From positions 11,589,401-11,653,400 of the forward strand of contig NC_080716.1 of the NCBI RefSeq assembly GCF_019097595.1: a DNA stretch of 64,000 bases, written 5' to 3'. Position 1 is the stretch's first letter; the number at the start of each line of letters is the position of its first letter. Of this stretch, positions 52,001 to 62,588 are shown piece after piece. Made by a program: the position numbers and the translations under genes. The stretch is from Hemibagrus wyckioides (Eukaryota; Chordata; Actinopteri; Siluriformes; Bagridae). The notes beneath the pieces were generated by a model. The model had not been told where the DNA came from and did not search any database. It saw only the letters and a list, made by a program, of their open reading frames with translations.

Positions 52001-53865
52001 TTCAATATTCCTTACACTTAAAATACTGTGGCCGCACTGTCTCCAATCAAATGATTTATCCACTGAAATATTGTGTGTAAGTCTTACTTTGTGTTAGCCC
52101 CATCAAACATTCCAGTGTTGATGAAGAAAGGACACACAATGGTGGTCTTCACTCCGTCACAGCCCATAGCCAACATCTCCAGAGCAATAGACTCTGCAAA
52201 GCCCACTGCTGCAAACTTGCTAGCGCAGTAATCTGTCAAATACACACACACACAACACTAGGCAGTTAAACCGGGTTTAATGTAGTGTTTACTGTCACAC
52301 AATTTGTGTTGTGGGTGTGTACCTGCTAGTCCGCTAACACCGATAAGCCCAGCTGAGCTAGCTATGCTGACAATATGACCATGGTTTGCAGCAATCATCG
52401 CTGGGAGAAAAGCCTTACACATCTAAAGAGAGAAGCAGTCGTTGTCGTTGCAGTAAATAGTCTTAGATTTGGAAGAGAAAGTGAGGAACTTCAGAATAAC
52501 TAACCCAGAAATGTGCCATGCTGTTGACCTCCATAGTCTTCTGTACAAGTGAGTCTGGAGAGTCCAGAAACTTCTTCCCTGTAACGATGCCAGCATTGTT
52601 CACCAGGATAGTAATGTCACCCACCTCACGTTTGACCTAAGGAGCCAAGCAAATTGAATCATCTTTAACTGGACAACATACTGTGGTGTAGTGCTTTCAG
52701 TAGCACTATTCTCCAGCACAATTTAGCAGTGTTTGGAATCAATAGGCTTTTGTATTTTCTGTGCCAGCTGTAACGTCAACAGTAGGCTATGGTGAAATAT
52801 GTCTGTGTGTGTGAAATAGGTTATGTTGAAATATGTCTATTCATTCATCCATGTCCTGATTAGTAGCATCTGTATACAGGCACAACATTATGACCACTGA
52901 GCGGTGCCGTGAATAACACTGATGATCTCCTCATCATGGCACCTGTTAGTGGGTGGGATATATTAGACAGCAAGTGAACATTTTGTCCTCAGAGTTGATG
53001 TGTTAGAAGCAGGAAAAATGGGCAAGCGTAAGGATTTGAGCGAGTTTGACAAGGACCAAATTGTGATGGCTAGATGACTGGATCAGAGCATCTCCAAAAC
53101 TGCAGCTCTTGTGGGGTGTTCCCGGTCTGCAGTGGTCAGTGTCTATCAAAAGTGGTCCAAGGAAGGAACAGTGAACCAGTGACAGGGTCATAGGTGGTCA
53201 AGGTTCACTGATGCACATGGGGAGTGAAGGCTGGGCCGTGTGATCTGATCCAACAGACGAGCTACTGTTGAAGATGTTCTGTTGGAAAGGTATCTGAATA
53301 CACAGGGCATGACGGGTCAGGGCTGTTTAGGGATCAACACAACATTAGGCAGGTGGTCATAATGTTATGCCTGATCGGTGTATAATTTGATCATGTAGGG
53401 CATATATTTGGCTCGCCCACAGTGAAATTGTCTTTGCGAATTATTTTCACTTAAAAGAACATCCAAACAAGTTGAGGTTGGTTGTAGAGCCTCATTCAGC
53501 TAGAGTAACAAACATGTAATATCTTATATAGAGTGTTCCCCTACCCGGTCTGCCACTTTGTACACCTCCTCCCGGCTGCTACAGTCGCAGGTGTAGGTGT
53601 GCGCTCGCGCACCATGTGTTTCCTTGACGAGGCGCGCGGTCTCCAGGTTTCCCGCCTCGTCGATGTCCAGGAGCACAAGGCGCGCGCCGAGCCCCGCGAA
53701 CTCCAACGCCAGGATCCTGCCCAGTCCAGCTCCAGCCCCGGTCAGCAGCACGAGCTCGCCCTCGACACTCTTCCTCCGCGCCGGCACAAACAGCCGGACA
53801 AACGCCTCCAGGTAGTAGACCACCGACAATCCGAGGACCTTTAAAGTCTCTAAGAAGAAGTTCAT
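49024..53865 (-). CDS. sdr16c5: Epidermal retinol dehydrogenase 2 (SDR16C5/RDHE2)
   Basis: NAD-dependent short-chain dehydrogenase that oxidises all-trans-retinol to retinal at the ER or lipid-droplet membrane, the first step to retinoic acid. Coding exons: 53865-53545, 52636-52505, 52422-52323, 52232-52088, 50487-50362, 49120-49024. They sum to 921 bases (306 residues; human 309) with consistent phases. A hydrophobic N-terminal segment (about residues 7-28) is the membrane anchor. The Rossmann cofactor loop is TGAGAGLGR, followed by VLLDID, the NNAG motif, the Ser of SIASSAG and the catalytic YCASK. The tail is basic ([10 protein letters not shown]). Exon 1 is markedly GC-rich. Intron 1 contains a Tc1 family A copy and the last intron a foldback Tc1 copy. 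The place after chchd7 matches the PLAG1-CHCHD7-SDR16C5 order of tetrapods. Confidence 0.94.
50763..51215. mobile_element. Foldback Tc1-derived element (family C), copy 2
   Basis: The left arm begins TATATTGCCAAAGGTTTTGG (50769-50788) and runs through a transposase fragment on the plus strand (50820-51010). The right arm, 51085-51215, is the reverse complement of the first part of the left arm: GGAGCATGAAATTGTCC, GCATTAAGAGTTCCTTTCAC, GGGGTGTCCCAAAAC. The last few terminal bases are worn. It lies in the last intron of sdr16c5. Confidence 0.8.
52874..53385 (+). mobile_element. Tc1-like family A, deletion derivative, copy 3
   Basis: Worn left end ACAGGCACAACATTATGACC. Right end GTCATAATGTTATGCCTGAT followed by CGGTGT. 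It encodes only the helix-turn-helix part of the transposase and lacks the catalytic part, like copies at 42463 and 58345. It lies in sdr16c5 intron 1. Confidence 0.85.
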
Positions 53866-54460
53866 GGCGACAAAATAACGGATTCTGGACACAAAGGTAA
53901 ATGTTCAAGCTCAGAGCTCGAGTGACTTAATCAGCGTCTCTGTGTTTACAGTAAACTGCGGAAGGAGTTTCTCTCAGCACAGTCTGTTCATTTAGTTCAG
54001 GGCAGGAATACAGGTGATAAGTCCACCGCTGCGATCACTCGCTTCTTTTTTTTTTTTTTTTTTATTTAAACACACGGCGCAAAGTCCACCTTCGGTCACT
54101 AAAAGTTCAATTTCATGTCGTGTTTACCTCCAATACAAAGGTCGATATTTCTGCAGCGGCTCAGTAACGGTGCAGGATGTAGAAGGCGCGGCTTATTGTT
54201 AACTGTTTGTGAGGCGCTGAGCTGCAGAGTTCAGCCTTTCACTGGATAATGTTTCAGGAAGGTACAAACAAAGCTACTTACTATTCTATTGTGGAGAAGA
54301 GCTGGGATTAGTTTACAGAGAAAAATACAATAAAATTACATGAACCAGAAGTTTTAAAAAGGTTTTGCTGCTTTCGACCTGATTAAAAGGAAGAATGGGT
54401 TACAACAATAATGAGTCAATTACATCCAGAAAATGTGATTTAATCTTAATGTGACTGTTA
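53866..54460 (-). promoter_or_regulatory. sdr16c5 5' UTR and upstream region
   Basis: Moderately CpG-rich sequence with a T-run at 54045-54065. CAATACAAAGGTCGATAT at 54131-54148 contains an AAAGGTC nuclear-receptor-like half site, and a close copy lies at 61787-61804. No TATA box is obvious and no start site could be fixed. Confidence 0.3.
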
Positions 54461-54465
54461 ATGTA

Positions 54466-55284
54466 CATTATATTGCCGAAAGGTTTGGCACACCCCTCCA
54501 AATCATTGAATTCAGGTGTATTTTTTAGGTGTTTGGCCCCTTAGTTCCAGTGAAAGGAACTCTTAATGCTTCAGCATACCAAGACATTTTGGATAATTTC
54601 ATGCCCCCAACTTTATGGGAACAGTTTGGGGATGACCCCTTCCTGTTCCAACATGACTGTACACCAGTGCACAAAGCAAGGTCCATAAAGACATGGATGA
54701 GGGAATTTGGTGTGGAGGAACTTGACTAGCCTGCACCCATCCATTGAGTCCTGACCCCATCCTGATAGAACACCTTTGGAATAAATTAGAGCGGAGACTG
54801 TGAGCCAGACCTTCTCGTCCAGCATCAGTGCCTGACCTCACAAATAGTGGAGTGGTCAAAAATTCCCATAAACACACTCCTAGACCTTGTGGAAAGCCTT
54901 CCCAGAAGAGTTGAAGCTGTTATAGCTGCAAATGGCGGAACAACTCCATATTAAATTCATGTGCATGTAAAGGCAGACGTCCCAGTATTGGAATGGCTCA
55001 CAGTCTCTGCTCTAATTCATCCCAAAGATGTTCTGTCGGGTTGAGGTCAGGACTCTGGACCTTGCTTTGTGCACTGGTGTGCAGTTATGTTGGAACAGGA
55101 AGGGGTCATCCCCAAACTGTTCCCACAAAGTTGGGAGCATGAAATTGTCCAAAATGTCTTGGTATGCTGAAGCATTAAGAGTTCCTTTCACTGGAACTAA
55201 GGGGCCAAGTCCAACCCCTAAAAAACACCTGAATTCAGTGATTTGGAGGGGTGTCCCAAACCTTTGGTAATATAGTGTATCTTG
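54466..55284. mobile_element. Foldback Tc1-derived element (family C), best copy
   Basis: The left arm, about 54468-54700, carries the terminus ATTATATTGCCGAAAGG and a plus-strand transposase piece ([28 protein letters not shown]). A centre from transposase 3' sequence follows (54720-55050, with CCCCATCCTGATAGAACACC). The right arm, about 55050-55280, is the reverse complement of the left arm and ends ACCTTTGGTAATATAGTG. The two arms match over more than 200 bases. The element cannot encode a full transposase. Confidence 0.85.
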
Positions 55285-55290
55285 GATTAC

Positions 55291-56638
55291 TGTCAGGAAC
55301 AGCTGGACAGTTCCCTCCCAGGCCCAGAGAGGGCACTGGCAGGTGAACCTTGGAAGCCTTCTTCTTTGTGTGTCTTTTGTGCTACGTCCTTCCCATTGTT
55401 CTCATTCCTGTTGTGTCACCTGTATCCCATTAGCCCTAATGTCTATCCCTATAAATAGGGATCCTTGCGTTCATGTCTTTGTCAGTGATTGTTATCTGTG
55501 CCGTGGTTCTGTGTCATGTTTTGTTTTGCCATGTCTAGGATGTCTAAAGTTAAGTTAGTTGTCCCCTGTCTTGTGTTTATGTAATCCTGCATATGGGTCT
55601 CCTTTCACGGTGTGCAGGCACGTGCACGCAACACCACGGAGGTCAGGGTTCGAGCCCTGCACAGGGCAGGGGTCCTGGACGAGACAGAATCACTGACCGT
55701 TTTCGAGACCCAGCAGGATTCCCAGCTGGTTCCTGTCTTCGGTAAGGATTTGCACTCTGCTGGCTAGAGCTCTGGACATCCGGTGGATGACATCCGGCAG
55801 ATTCCTTTCCCTGTTTCCCCAGAGAGGTGCCTCCATCCTCGTTTAGGTCGAGGACACCGCTCTGTGAAGGAGTTCCGCGGAGGACGCCGCTCGATCCCAT
55901 GTCTTTCTTATCGGACCCCATGGAAGCGTGGTTCCATCACCTTGCCAGCCGGGGACGCTGCCCCATGATGGAGTTTCCGTGGAGGACGTCACTCAGTACC
56001 ACAGGTGGAAGACGCTTCCCTCCCGTCTCTTGGCAGGGTCGGATGTCAACTTACCGCTGGGACCTGGGCCATCGCCGTAGACTGCATTCATGAACTACAT
56101 CAGGCCTTGCATCTCCCCTCTGTTATGGACTACATCTCCTGCCTACTCCTGGGGTGTCCTCTAGTTTTAATGTGGGCGCTTCGGGAGCTGTGCCTTAGAG
56201 GGGGGGTTATGTCAGGAACAGGTGGACAGTTCCCTGAACCTTGGAAGCTTGCTTCTTTGTGCGTCTTTTGTGCTACGTCTTTCCCATTGTTCTCATTCCT
56301 GTTGTGTCACCTGTATCCCATTAGCCCTAATGTCTATCCCTATAAATAGGGATCCTTGTGTTCATGTCTTTGTCAGTGATTGTTATCTGTGCCGTGGTTC
56401 TGTGTCAGGTTTTGTTTTGTTTTGCCATGTCCAGGATGGTTTAGATTAGTGTTTTGTTTTATACCACGCCATGTCTAAAGTTAAGTTAGTTGTTCCCTGT
56501 CTTGTGTTTATGTAATAAAAGCAGCGCTTCGCTGAATCCTGCATATGGGTCTCCTTTCACGCCGTGCAGGCACGTGCACGCAACACCACGGAGGTCTGGG
56601 TTCGAGCCCCGCACAGGGCGGGGGTCCCGGACGTGACA
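55291..56638 (+). mobile_element. Miniature LTR retrotransposon (TRIM-like), complete
   Basis: Two direct repeats, 55291-55686 and 56210-56638, both start TGTCAGGAACAG and end in ACA. The 5-bp target duplication ATTAC lies at 55286-55290 and 56639-56643. A polypurine tract AGAGGGGGGG (56197-56206) precedes the right LTR. Each LTR has TATAAATA (55450-55457; 56341-56348), and the right one has AATAAA (56514-56519). The left LTR has lost that signal in an 18-21 base deletion. The interior is only 523 bases with no gag or pol. A primer site is not recognisable. Strand is set by the TATA box, polypurine tract and AATAAA order. Confidence 0.85.
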
Positions 56639-56644
56639 ATTACA

Positions 56645-57800
56645 TTGTTGGTATAACTAAATCTATGACAAGCTTTTAAATACCTTACTCAACTGTAAGA
56701 TAAAACTATATGGTCTAAGGGTTACAACAGTAAAAATTCCTTGTGGATGAGGAAGGTGGAGCTAATCTGAAGTTGACAGGTGGCCCAAGATCACCTCCCA
56801 GGTATGAAATCTTTCTTGTAGGGGGTTGGGGTGGACAGCAGTTTGTTAACCTGTCAAGGGGCCCAACATTCCTTCTGCTGCTCCTGGCTACAGGGCATAA
56901 ACATCAAGGACATACTTGCTGGAGTGAAGTCAATGTTCTATCAAATAACAGCTTCAGTACGGTTGCATGGAACTGTTCAGGGTGTGGCAAATGCAAATTT
57001 CTTAACAACACACTTGTCCTAAGTCTCAGGTCGGAAACCTGCTTCTTTCGCACCATGTTTTATTTGAATTATTCTTTTATGTACAAACCAAGCTGAAATT
57101 TTTTTTAAAAAAAAGGGTAATATTTAAAGAATGAAATGCAGGGCCGTCTGAGAAACACATTTAGACGATCACATTTGTACATTTTCTACTAAATGTAATC
57201 CTAAAAACCACCAGTTTTCCTGAACTGAAATATGCCTTTGCCATGCATTCAGCCGGTTAACTCCAAAAGTGATTGAAAGAGTTAAATATTGAACTTTGAA
57301 TATAGTGAAAGACACTCAGACTACTGCTACTTTTATAACCCAAGCTATTATTCTGCCAGATTTATAGAATTATTGCTTTAATGTGGGAAATAACTTATAT
57401 TAATTATCAGCATCCACAATAGTCTCTGCCTTATTATCTGAGGTAAATGTCACTCACAAGCCTCATCTCATCACTCAGTTGATCACTGTTTGTACTAACG
57501 TAGGTGGGCAAATATTCACTGATTAATTCAGTCTGTACGATTGCATACATTTCCTTATATTAGTGTCTTTTATTAGGTCATTTAAACATATTAAAACTTT
57601 GCATGCTCTCAGATTTGGAATGTCAGCATCTTCATCACTAAACTAAATGATGTCACAATGTTTAAAAGTACTGCTGTATATTGTTGCCCAACCAAATATT
57701 TTTTCTTGTGCTATCATGCATGCACACGATGCTCAAGATCTATGCACAGATTTTATGAAAGGTTAAAATTAACCTCATTGCACACACATGCACACCCATT
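56645..57800. other. Intergenic DNA
   Basis: No gene or recognisable element is seen. AT content is moderate and open frames are short. Confidence 0.4.
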
Positions 57801-57809
57801 TAACTAACG

Positions 57810-58260
57810 GTTTGTGAGGTAGAATCTACCAAAACAGTACATGTTGATTTGACCATTTTATTATTCCTTGTACAAATGCTCCAGATCAAATTGTGAGGGG
57901 ATCTCCCGTGTACAACCATCTTCAAGTAATTCGACAAGCTTTCGATAGGATTTAGATCAGGGCTCTGATTGGGCCATTCCAAAACATTGATCTTCTTCTG
58001 AAGCCACTCTTTATTGACTTGGATTTGTGCTTTAGGTCGTTGTAATGGCAGAAGGTGAATGTTTTCTTTATCTTTAGCTGTCTACCAGTGGCCTGCAGAT
58101 TTTGTTCTAAAGTAGATTGGTATTTGGTGCATCCATGACAATTATTGGAATTCTTATTGACTAGATGCTAATACTGACGTGCTTCACTGTGGGTGTTCTT
58201 TGGTGATAGACTGTCTTTTTTTTTTTTTTTTTTTTTTACCAAACATATAACCAAAGTCTA
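57810..58260. mobile_element. DNA transposon fragment
   Basis: GATTGGGCCATTCCAAAACATTGA, TTCTGAAGCCACTCTTTATTGA and TTTAGGTCGTTGTAATGGCA are decayed modules of a high-copy fish DNA transposon. A T-run follows at 58217-58239. Confidence 0.5.
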
Positions 58261-58344
58261 GGCTTGTGTTTGAAATTACGTCCTGTGACAGTGCCATTAG
58301 ACTCAGTTCCTACTGATCAGTAACTAGCATACTAATCAATACAC

Positions 58345-58815
58345 ACTGACCAGGCATTATGACATTATGACCACCTGCCTAATATTGTGTTGGTCCTTCA
58401 ATAGCCCTGACCCTTCATGCACTGTGTATTCTGGCACCTTTCTATCAGAACCAGCATTAACTTCTTCAGCAGTTTGAGCAACAGTAGCTCGTCTGTTGGA
58501 TTGGATCACACGGGCCAGCCTTCACTCCCCATGTGCATCAATGAGCCTTGGCCGCCCATGACCCTGTCGCCAGTTCAATACTGTTCCTTCCTTGGACCAC
58601 TTTTGACAGATACTGACCACTGCAGACCGGGAACACCCCACAAGAGCTGCAGTTTTGGAGATGCTCTGATCCAGTCATCTAGCCATCACAATTGGGCCCT
58701 TGTCAAACTCGCTCAAATCCTTACGCTTGTCCATTTTTCCTGCTTCTAACACATTAACTTTGAGGACAAAATGTTCACTTGCTTCCTGATATATCCCACC
58801 CACTAACAGGTGCCG
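58345..58815 (-). mobile_element. Tc1-like family A, deletion derivative, copy 4
   Basis: Only the left end CAGGCATTATGACATTATGA is present. The right end breaks off inside the leader (CACTAACAGGTGCCGTGAT), so about 80 bases are missing. It has the same helix-turn-helix-only content as copies 2 and 3. Confidence 0.8.
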
Positions 58816-59339
58816 TGATTTCATACTACAGAATCTCGGCAGAAGCAGCAGCTTATCCGGGTATTTCTAGTCTACTGTTTTATGAATATAGAAAATTCAG
58901 ACATACTGAATCGCTTCATACTTGTCGCTTAGCCACATTAAAGCAGTCACCAAACAGTATCTTAAAAACATTGTCATAACATTATTATAGGATTATTGAG
59001 AATCTGATCCATGATTTTATTGCCAGCAGGGTCTACTTTTGTAACAATCTCCTAACCAGACTTATTAAAAAGACCATTAAACAGCTGTGACTCCTTCAAT
59101 ATGCTGCTTCAAGAATTGTAAGCAGAAGCAGAAGAACCACATTAGAGAGCACATTATTCCAGTTCGCAAATCGTTCTACTGGCTTCCAGTTAGTTATAAT
59201 ATTGATTTTAACATGTTGCTTCTAGTCTATAAATCACAAAATGTCCTGGATCCTAAATACCTCTAATATGCTAAAAGAATATTACTCACGCAGGTCAACT
59301 GGTAGTACTGTACCTAAAACCCAGACTAAACTGATGTTA

Positions 59340-59460
59340 AGGGGATGTGGTAGCTTAGTGGTTAAGTTATTGGACTACTGATTGGAAGGCGCTTAAACCG
59401 CAATTGCTCAATTGCATGATAAATTCTGTCACTCTGGAGGGCATCTGCCAGAAATGTAAA
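59340..59460 (+). mobile_element. tRNA-derived SINE
   Basis: GTGGTAGCTTAGTGGTTAAG carries a pol III A-box-like TAGCTTAGTGG, then GGACTACTGATTGGAAGG. The body ends CATCTGCCAGAAATGTAAA, a tail common in fish SINEs. The B box is worn. Confidence 0.65.
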
Positions 59461-59462
59461 CT

Positions 59463-60165
59463 ATTCATTTTAATTCAATTCAATTTATTTGCATAGCACT
59501 TTTATGGTCATTGTCTCAAAGCAGCTTTACAGATGTATAGAAACAGAAAAAAATATAAAGTTTAAAGTTAAGTTACTATTTATCCCTAACATTTATCCCT
59601 AATGAGCGAGCCTGAGGTGATGATGGCAAGGAAAAACTTCCTGAGATGATATGAGGAAGAAACCTTGAGAGGAACCAGGCTTAGAAGGGAACCTCATCCT
59701 TATTTGTGTGACATTGTTCAGTAAATAATGTAAATGTCCTTTCTTCAACAGTTTATAGTCATGAAGAATTGTGCAACCAAGAACTCTTGAGGAACTAATA
59801 GGTCAATGTAGTTTCTGAGTTCGTTATTGACTTAACACTAATTCCTTCCTGCCGAAAGCTGACTGATGGAACGGCAGTTCAGAGACGTTGTGATAGTCTC
59901 CAAGAGGTTCTACAAGCAGTCCCCTGGGTCACAGGCTGTCCATGCAGATCTATCCCCAGCAGCAGTGAGCACCACCAAGCAACAAGACTCCAACCAGGGG
60001 TAGAGCATCTGGCTGGATCAGGCAGGTCCGGAAAGAAGAAATGGTCACACTGGGAGCTTAGGAGTGGGATGTGTAGCTCAACAGAGACAGACAGAAAGAG
60101 AAAAGAGAGAGAGAGGAAAATATTAGGTATGCTGGTGATCATGTGATGTGTAAAGTCAATGTAGA
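59463..60165 (+). mobile_element. Dispersed nonautonomous repeat
   Basis: AATTCAATTTATTTGCATAGCAC, GTCTCAAAGCAGCTTTACAG, GCAAGGAAAAACTTCCTGAG and GGAAGAAACCTTGAGAGGAA are blocks of a high-copy fish repeat. The same family occurs inverted at 12130-12362. Confidence 0.65.
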
Positions 60166-60559
60166 TTATGTGCAAAGTAACTGCAACTAAACATGGTGAA
60201 GCAGCATTTATCTTTTATGCTGTTCAAAACTGGGATCAGCTCCCAGAGGATGTTAGATGTGCCACAAATGCAGCTATTTTTAAATCTAAATTAAGCATTT
60301 ATTTTTTAATGTGCCACACCCTAGCTGTAAGCCTTGTACTTTTATTGCTCTATATTCTTTTCTCTACTCTTTCAGCATCTTTTCTTTTCTGAATTATGAC
60401 ACTTACTTGATTTGATTGAACCCTTTAATGAATAGTACTTGGTTTTATTCTAATTTTGAAATGATTGTACTGTGTTTTATATTCTTCAATTTATTTGTAA
60501 AACATGTTGCATTGCCTTGTGTGTGCTATACAAATAAACCCGGCTTGCCCTCTCCTGAT

Positions 60560-61636
60560 CAATAACATGCTTTGTAAGCTCTTTGAAGATTGTGCCTTCA
60601 GCAGTCGGATGAAACCAAGATGTCCAGAAAATCACTTCATTGATGATCGCTGTATTATAATTACTTTTGAATGTGAGTTTGAATGTGATTGGTTCATTCT
60701 GAGCAAGCCACATGAGGTAATTTTAAGTATTTTTCTTTCTTTTTGTCCTACAACTGTACTATCTTTTGTTTCCTTAAATATTTGGTTGCTATATTACACT
60801 TTAGAAGGTTAAAGAAGATCCAACATAATTTATTTATTCATTTTTTTCTGTATGACAAAAAAATGCAATTTGAGGGGGATATGTAGACATTTTATCCACT
60901 GTATCCTTCAGATTTACAAACATTTCAGAGATTTCTTTTGTGTTTTATTAGCTGTTGGACCACATTAATTCATAGACCACAGTACTCATTCCAAACACTT
61001 TCTGTTGCAAGGTCTACAAGTGGTTTAGAAAAACCCTATTCAGGATGTCATTCCCAGTACTATGCAGATTCCCAGTGCTCTGGACCTACTATGGCATGGA
61101 CTAGGATAAATTGGTTCACATTAATTAATTCATATTTATTTATTTATTCATCTTCAGTAACCATTTTCTCAGGTATATATTAAAAGAAATAAAAGTCTTT
61201 CTTTGTGTTTAACACGTAATTTCTCATAGATCATTTCTAAACATTATTCTTTCCACAAATTAAAAAAAAAAAAAAAGGCTACCAGCTTGTGACAGTAAAT
61301 GTCACAGTCAGTACTGTTCATTGCTTTTAAATGATATAAGAAAAAGAGCAGTAATTTTGCTGGATAAGGACATGCAATAAAGACCATGTCAGTGTTACGA
61401 CATACTGTTGTTATGTGTAAGGATGCAAAGTCCTTAGGTGACTAAAAGTACCATTACTAAAAGTGCCATTATTTATGATCACAGGAACCAAAGGTGAAAG
61501 ATGTGTAACTTGGTTATCAAGCTCAGTGTCAGCTATAACAAAAGCATTTCAATTGACTTGAAGGATCTAATCTACTTATTTATATAATGGCCTAGGGTAA
61601 TTATGCATCATAAAGACCAAGATAGCACCAGAGATA

Positions 61637-61675
<39 letters not shown>

Positions 61676-62140
61676 ATTTAAATATTTATTTGATATATTA
61701 ACTAGACCTTGCCATTTTTGCTCTTTCCCTTTTCATGTAAATGATGATTGACCTTTGGTCTTCACTTCGATCACACTATTTCACCTCTAATACAAAGGTC
61801 AATATAGCTGTAAAGAGCTTGGGAAGTGCTCAAAATCTGCTTCATCTTGTTATCTACTTCTGAGCCACAACATACTCCTAGACACGTAAGATTAAGGATT
61901 CAAAATAACAATTTTCTGGTAGGTGCTGCAGGTTACATTTGTGAAACAGCACTGATCACCTGTACTCTTTTCCAACAGCAAGTCACCTGTACTTTTTTCC
62001 AAAGATAATGCTGAAGAGATGGGCAAGTAATATGGCGAGAGACTGACAGACGATACCCCTCTCTGTTATCTCTTCCAGAAGCAGGTGAAAAACTACTGGT
62101 GTCCTTTTCCCAGAGTCCTGGAGACACAAGCCATTATTCC
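60560..62140. other. Intergenic DNA
   Basis: Includes an A-run at 61262-61276 and a (GA)n array at 61639-61672. At 61787-61804 a nearly identical copy of a short block from the sdr16c5 upstream region occurs. No gene is recognised. Confidence 0.4.
61639..61672. repeat. (GA)n microsatellite
   Basis: About 17 GA units. Confidence 0.95.
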
Positions 62141-62147
62141 TGGGTTG

Positions 62148-62453
62148 TGTGGAATAAAAATTCTACTGTACTCACTACTAAAATCTGACTCCAGCTCCAC
62201 ACTGACCCGACAGCTCAGTCTAAGTGAGACTCATAGTTAGTAAGGCCTCAAAACTAAATAAGCCAATCAAGCAGACTAGATGAATGCAGATAAGAGATTT
62301 TATTTTGTAATCAGCGCTGACACAAGAATTGAGATGCTCACGCATGAACGTCCCAAAAACCTCTCTCCGGGGAACTCCAACTACAGCCTTTATATACATT
62401 TCCCTTATCTTCCCAATGCAACATGTCACTGGTTCTTTGCCTAGACAATCCCA
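62148..62453 (-). mobile_element. Candidate retroviral LTR
   Basis: Read on the minus strand it starts TGGGATTGTC (62453) and ends TTCCACA (62148), so it has TG...CA ends. It contains TGTATATAAAGG (about 62397-62386, TATA box) and then AATAAAATC (about 62309-62301, polyadenylation signal) in the right order. A purine run AAAAAAGAAAGATGGG sits just upstream. It is in the same orientation as the gag-pro remnant to its right. No second LTR is in the window, so the call rests on internal signals. Confidence 0.5.
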
Positions 62454-62588
62454 CCCATCTTTCTTTTTTAGACCTTTTAGATTCTTTTTTTACACCATTA
62501 TCTTTGAATTTACAACTTTTCAAATACCATTATAATTAAAACTTCCCTAAATCATTATATTAAAAATTGGGCCTTTCCGCCCCCACCA

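Larger units (their letters stand above)
58980..60548 (+). mobile_element. LINE 3' part (L2/Rex type) with two nested insertions
   Basis: Decayed reverse-transcriptase C-terminal sequence lies at 58985-59335 (for example CTACTGGCTTCCAGTTAG, the HWLPV region). It resumes at 60170-60310, where KHGEAAFIFYAVQNWDQLPE is readable. It ends in the typical tail GCTATACAAATAAACCCGGC near 60530-60548. Between lie a tRNA-derived SINE (59340-59460) and a dispersed repeat (59463-60165). The frame is broken in several places. Confidence 0.7.

Noticed and set aside
53533..53908. Plus-strand and alternate minus-strand frames over the sdr16c5 first exon
   Set aside because: Other-frame shadows in a GC-rich exon. 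The SDR cofactor motif fixes the true frame.
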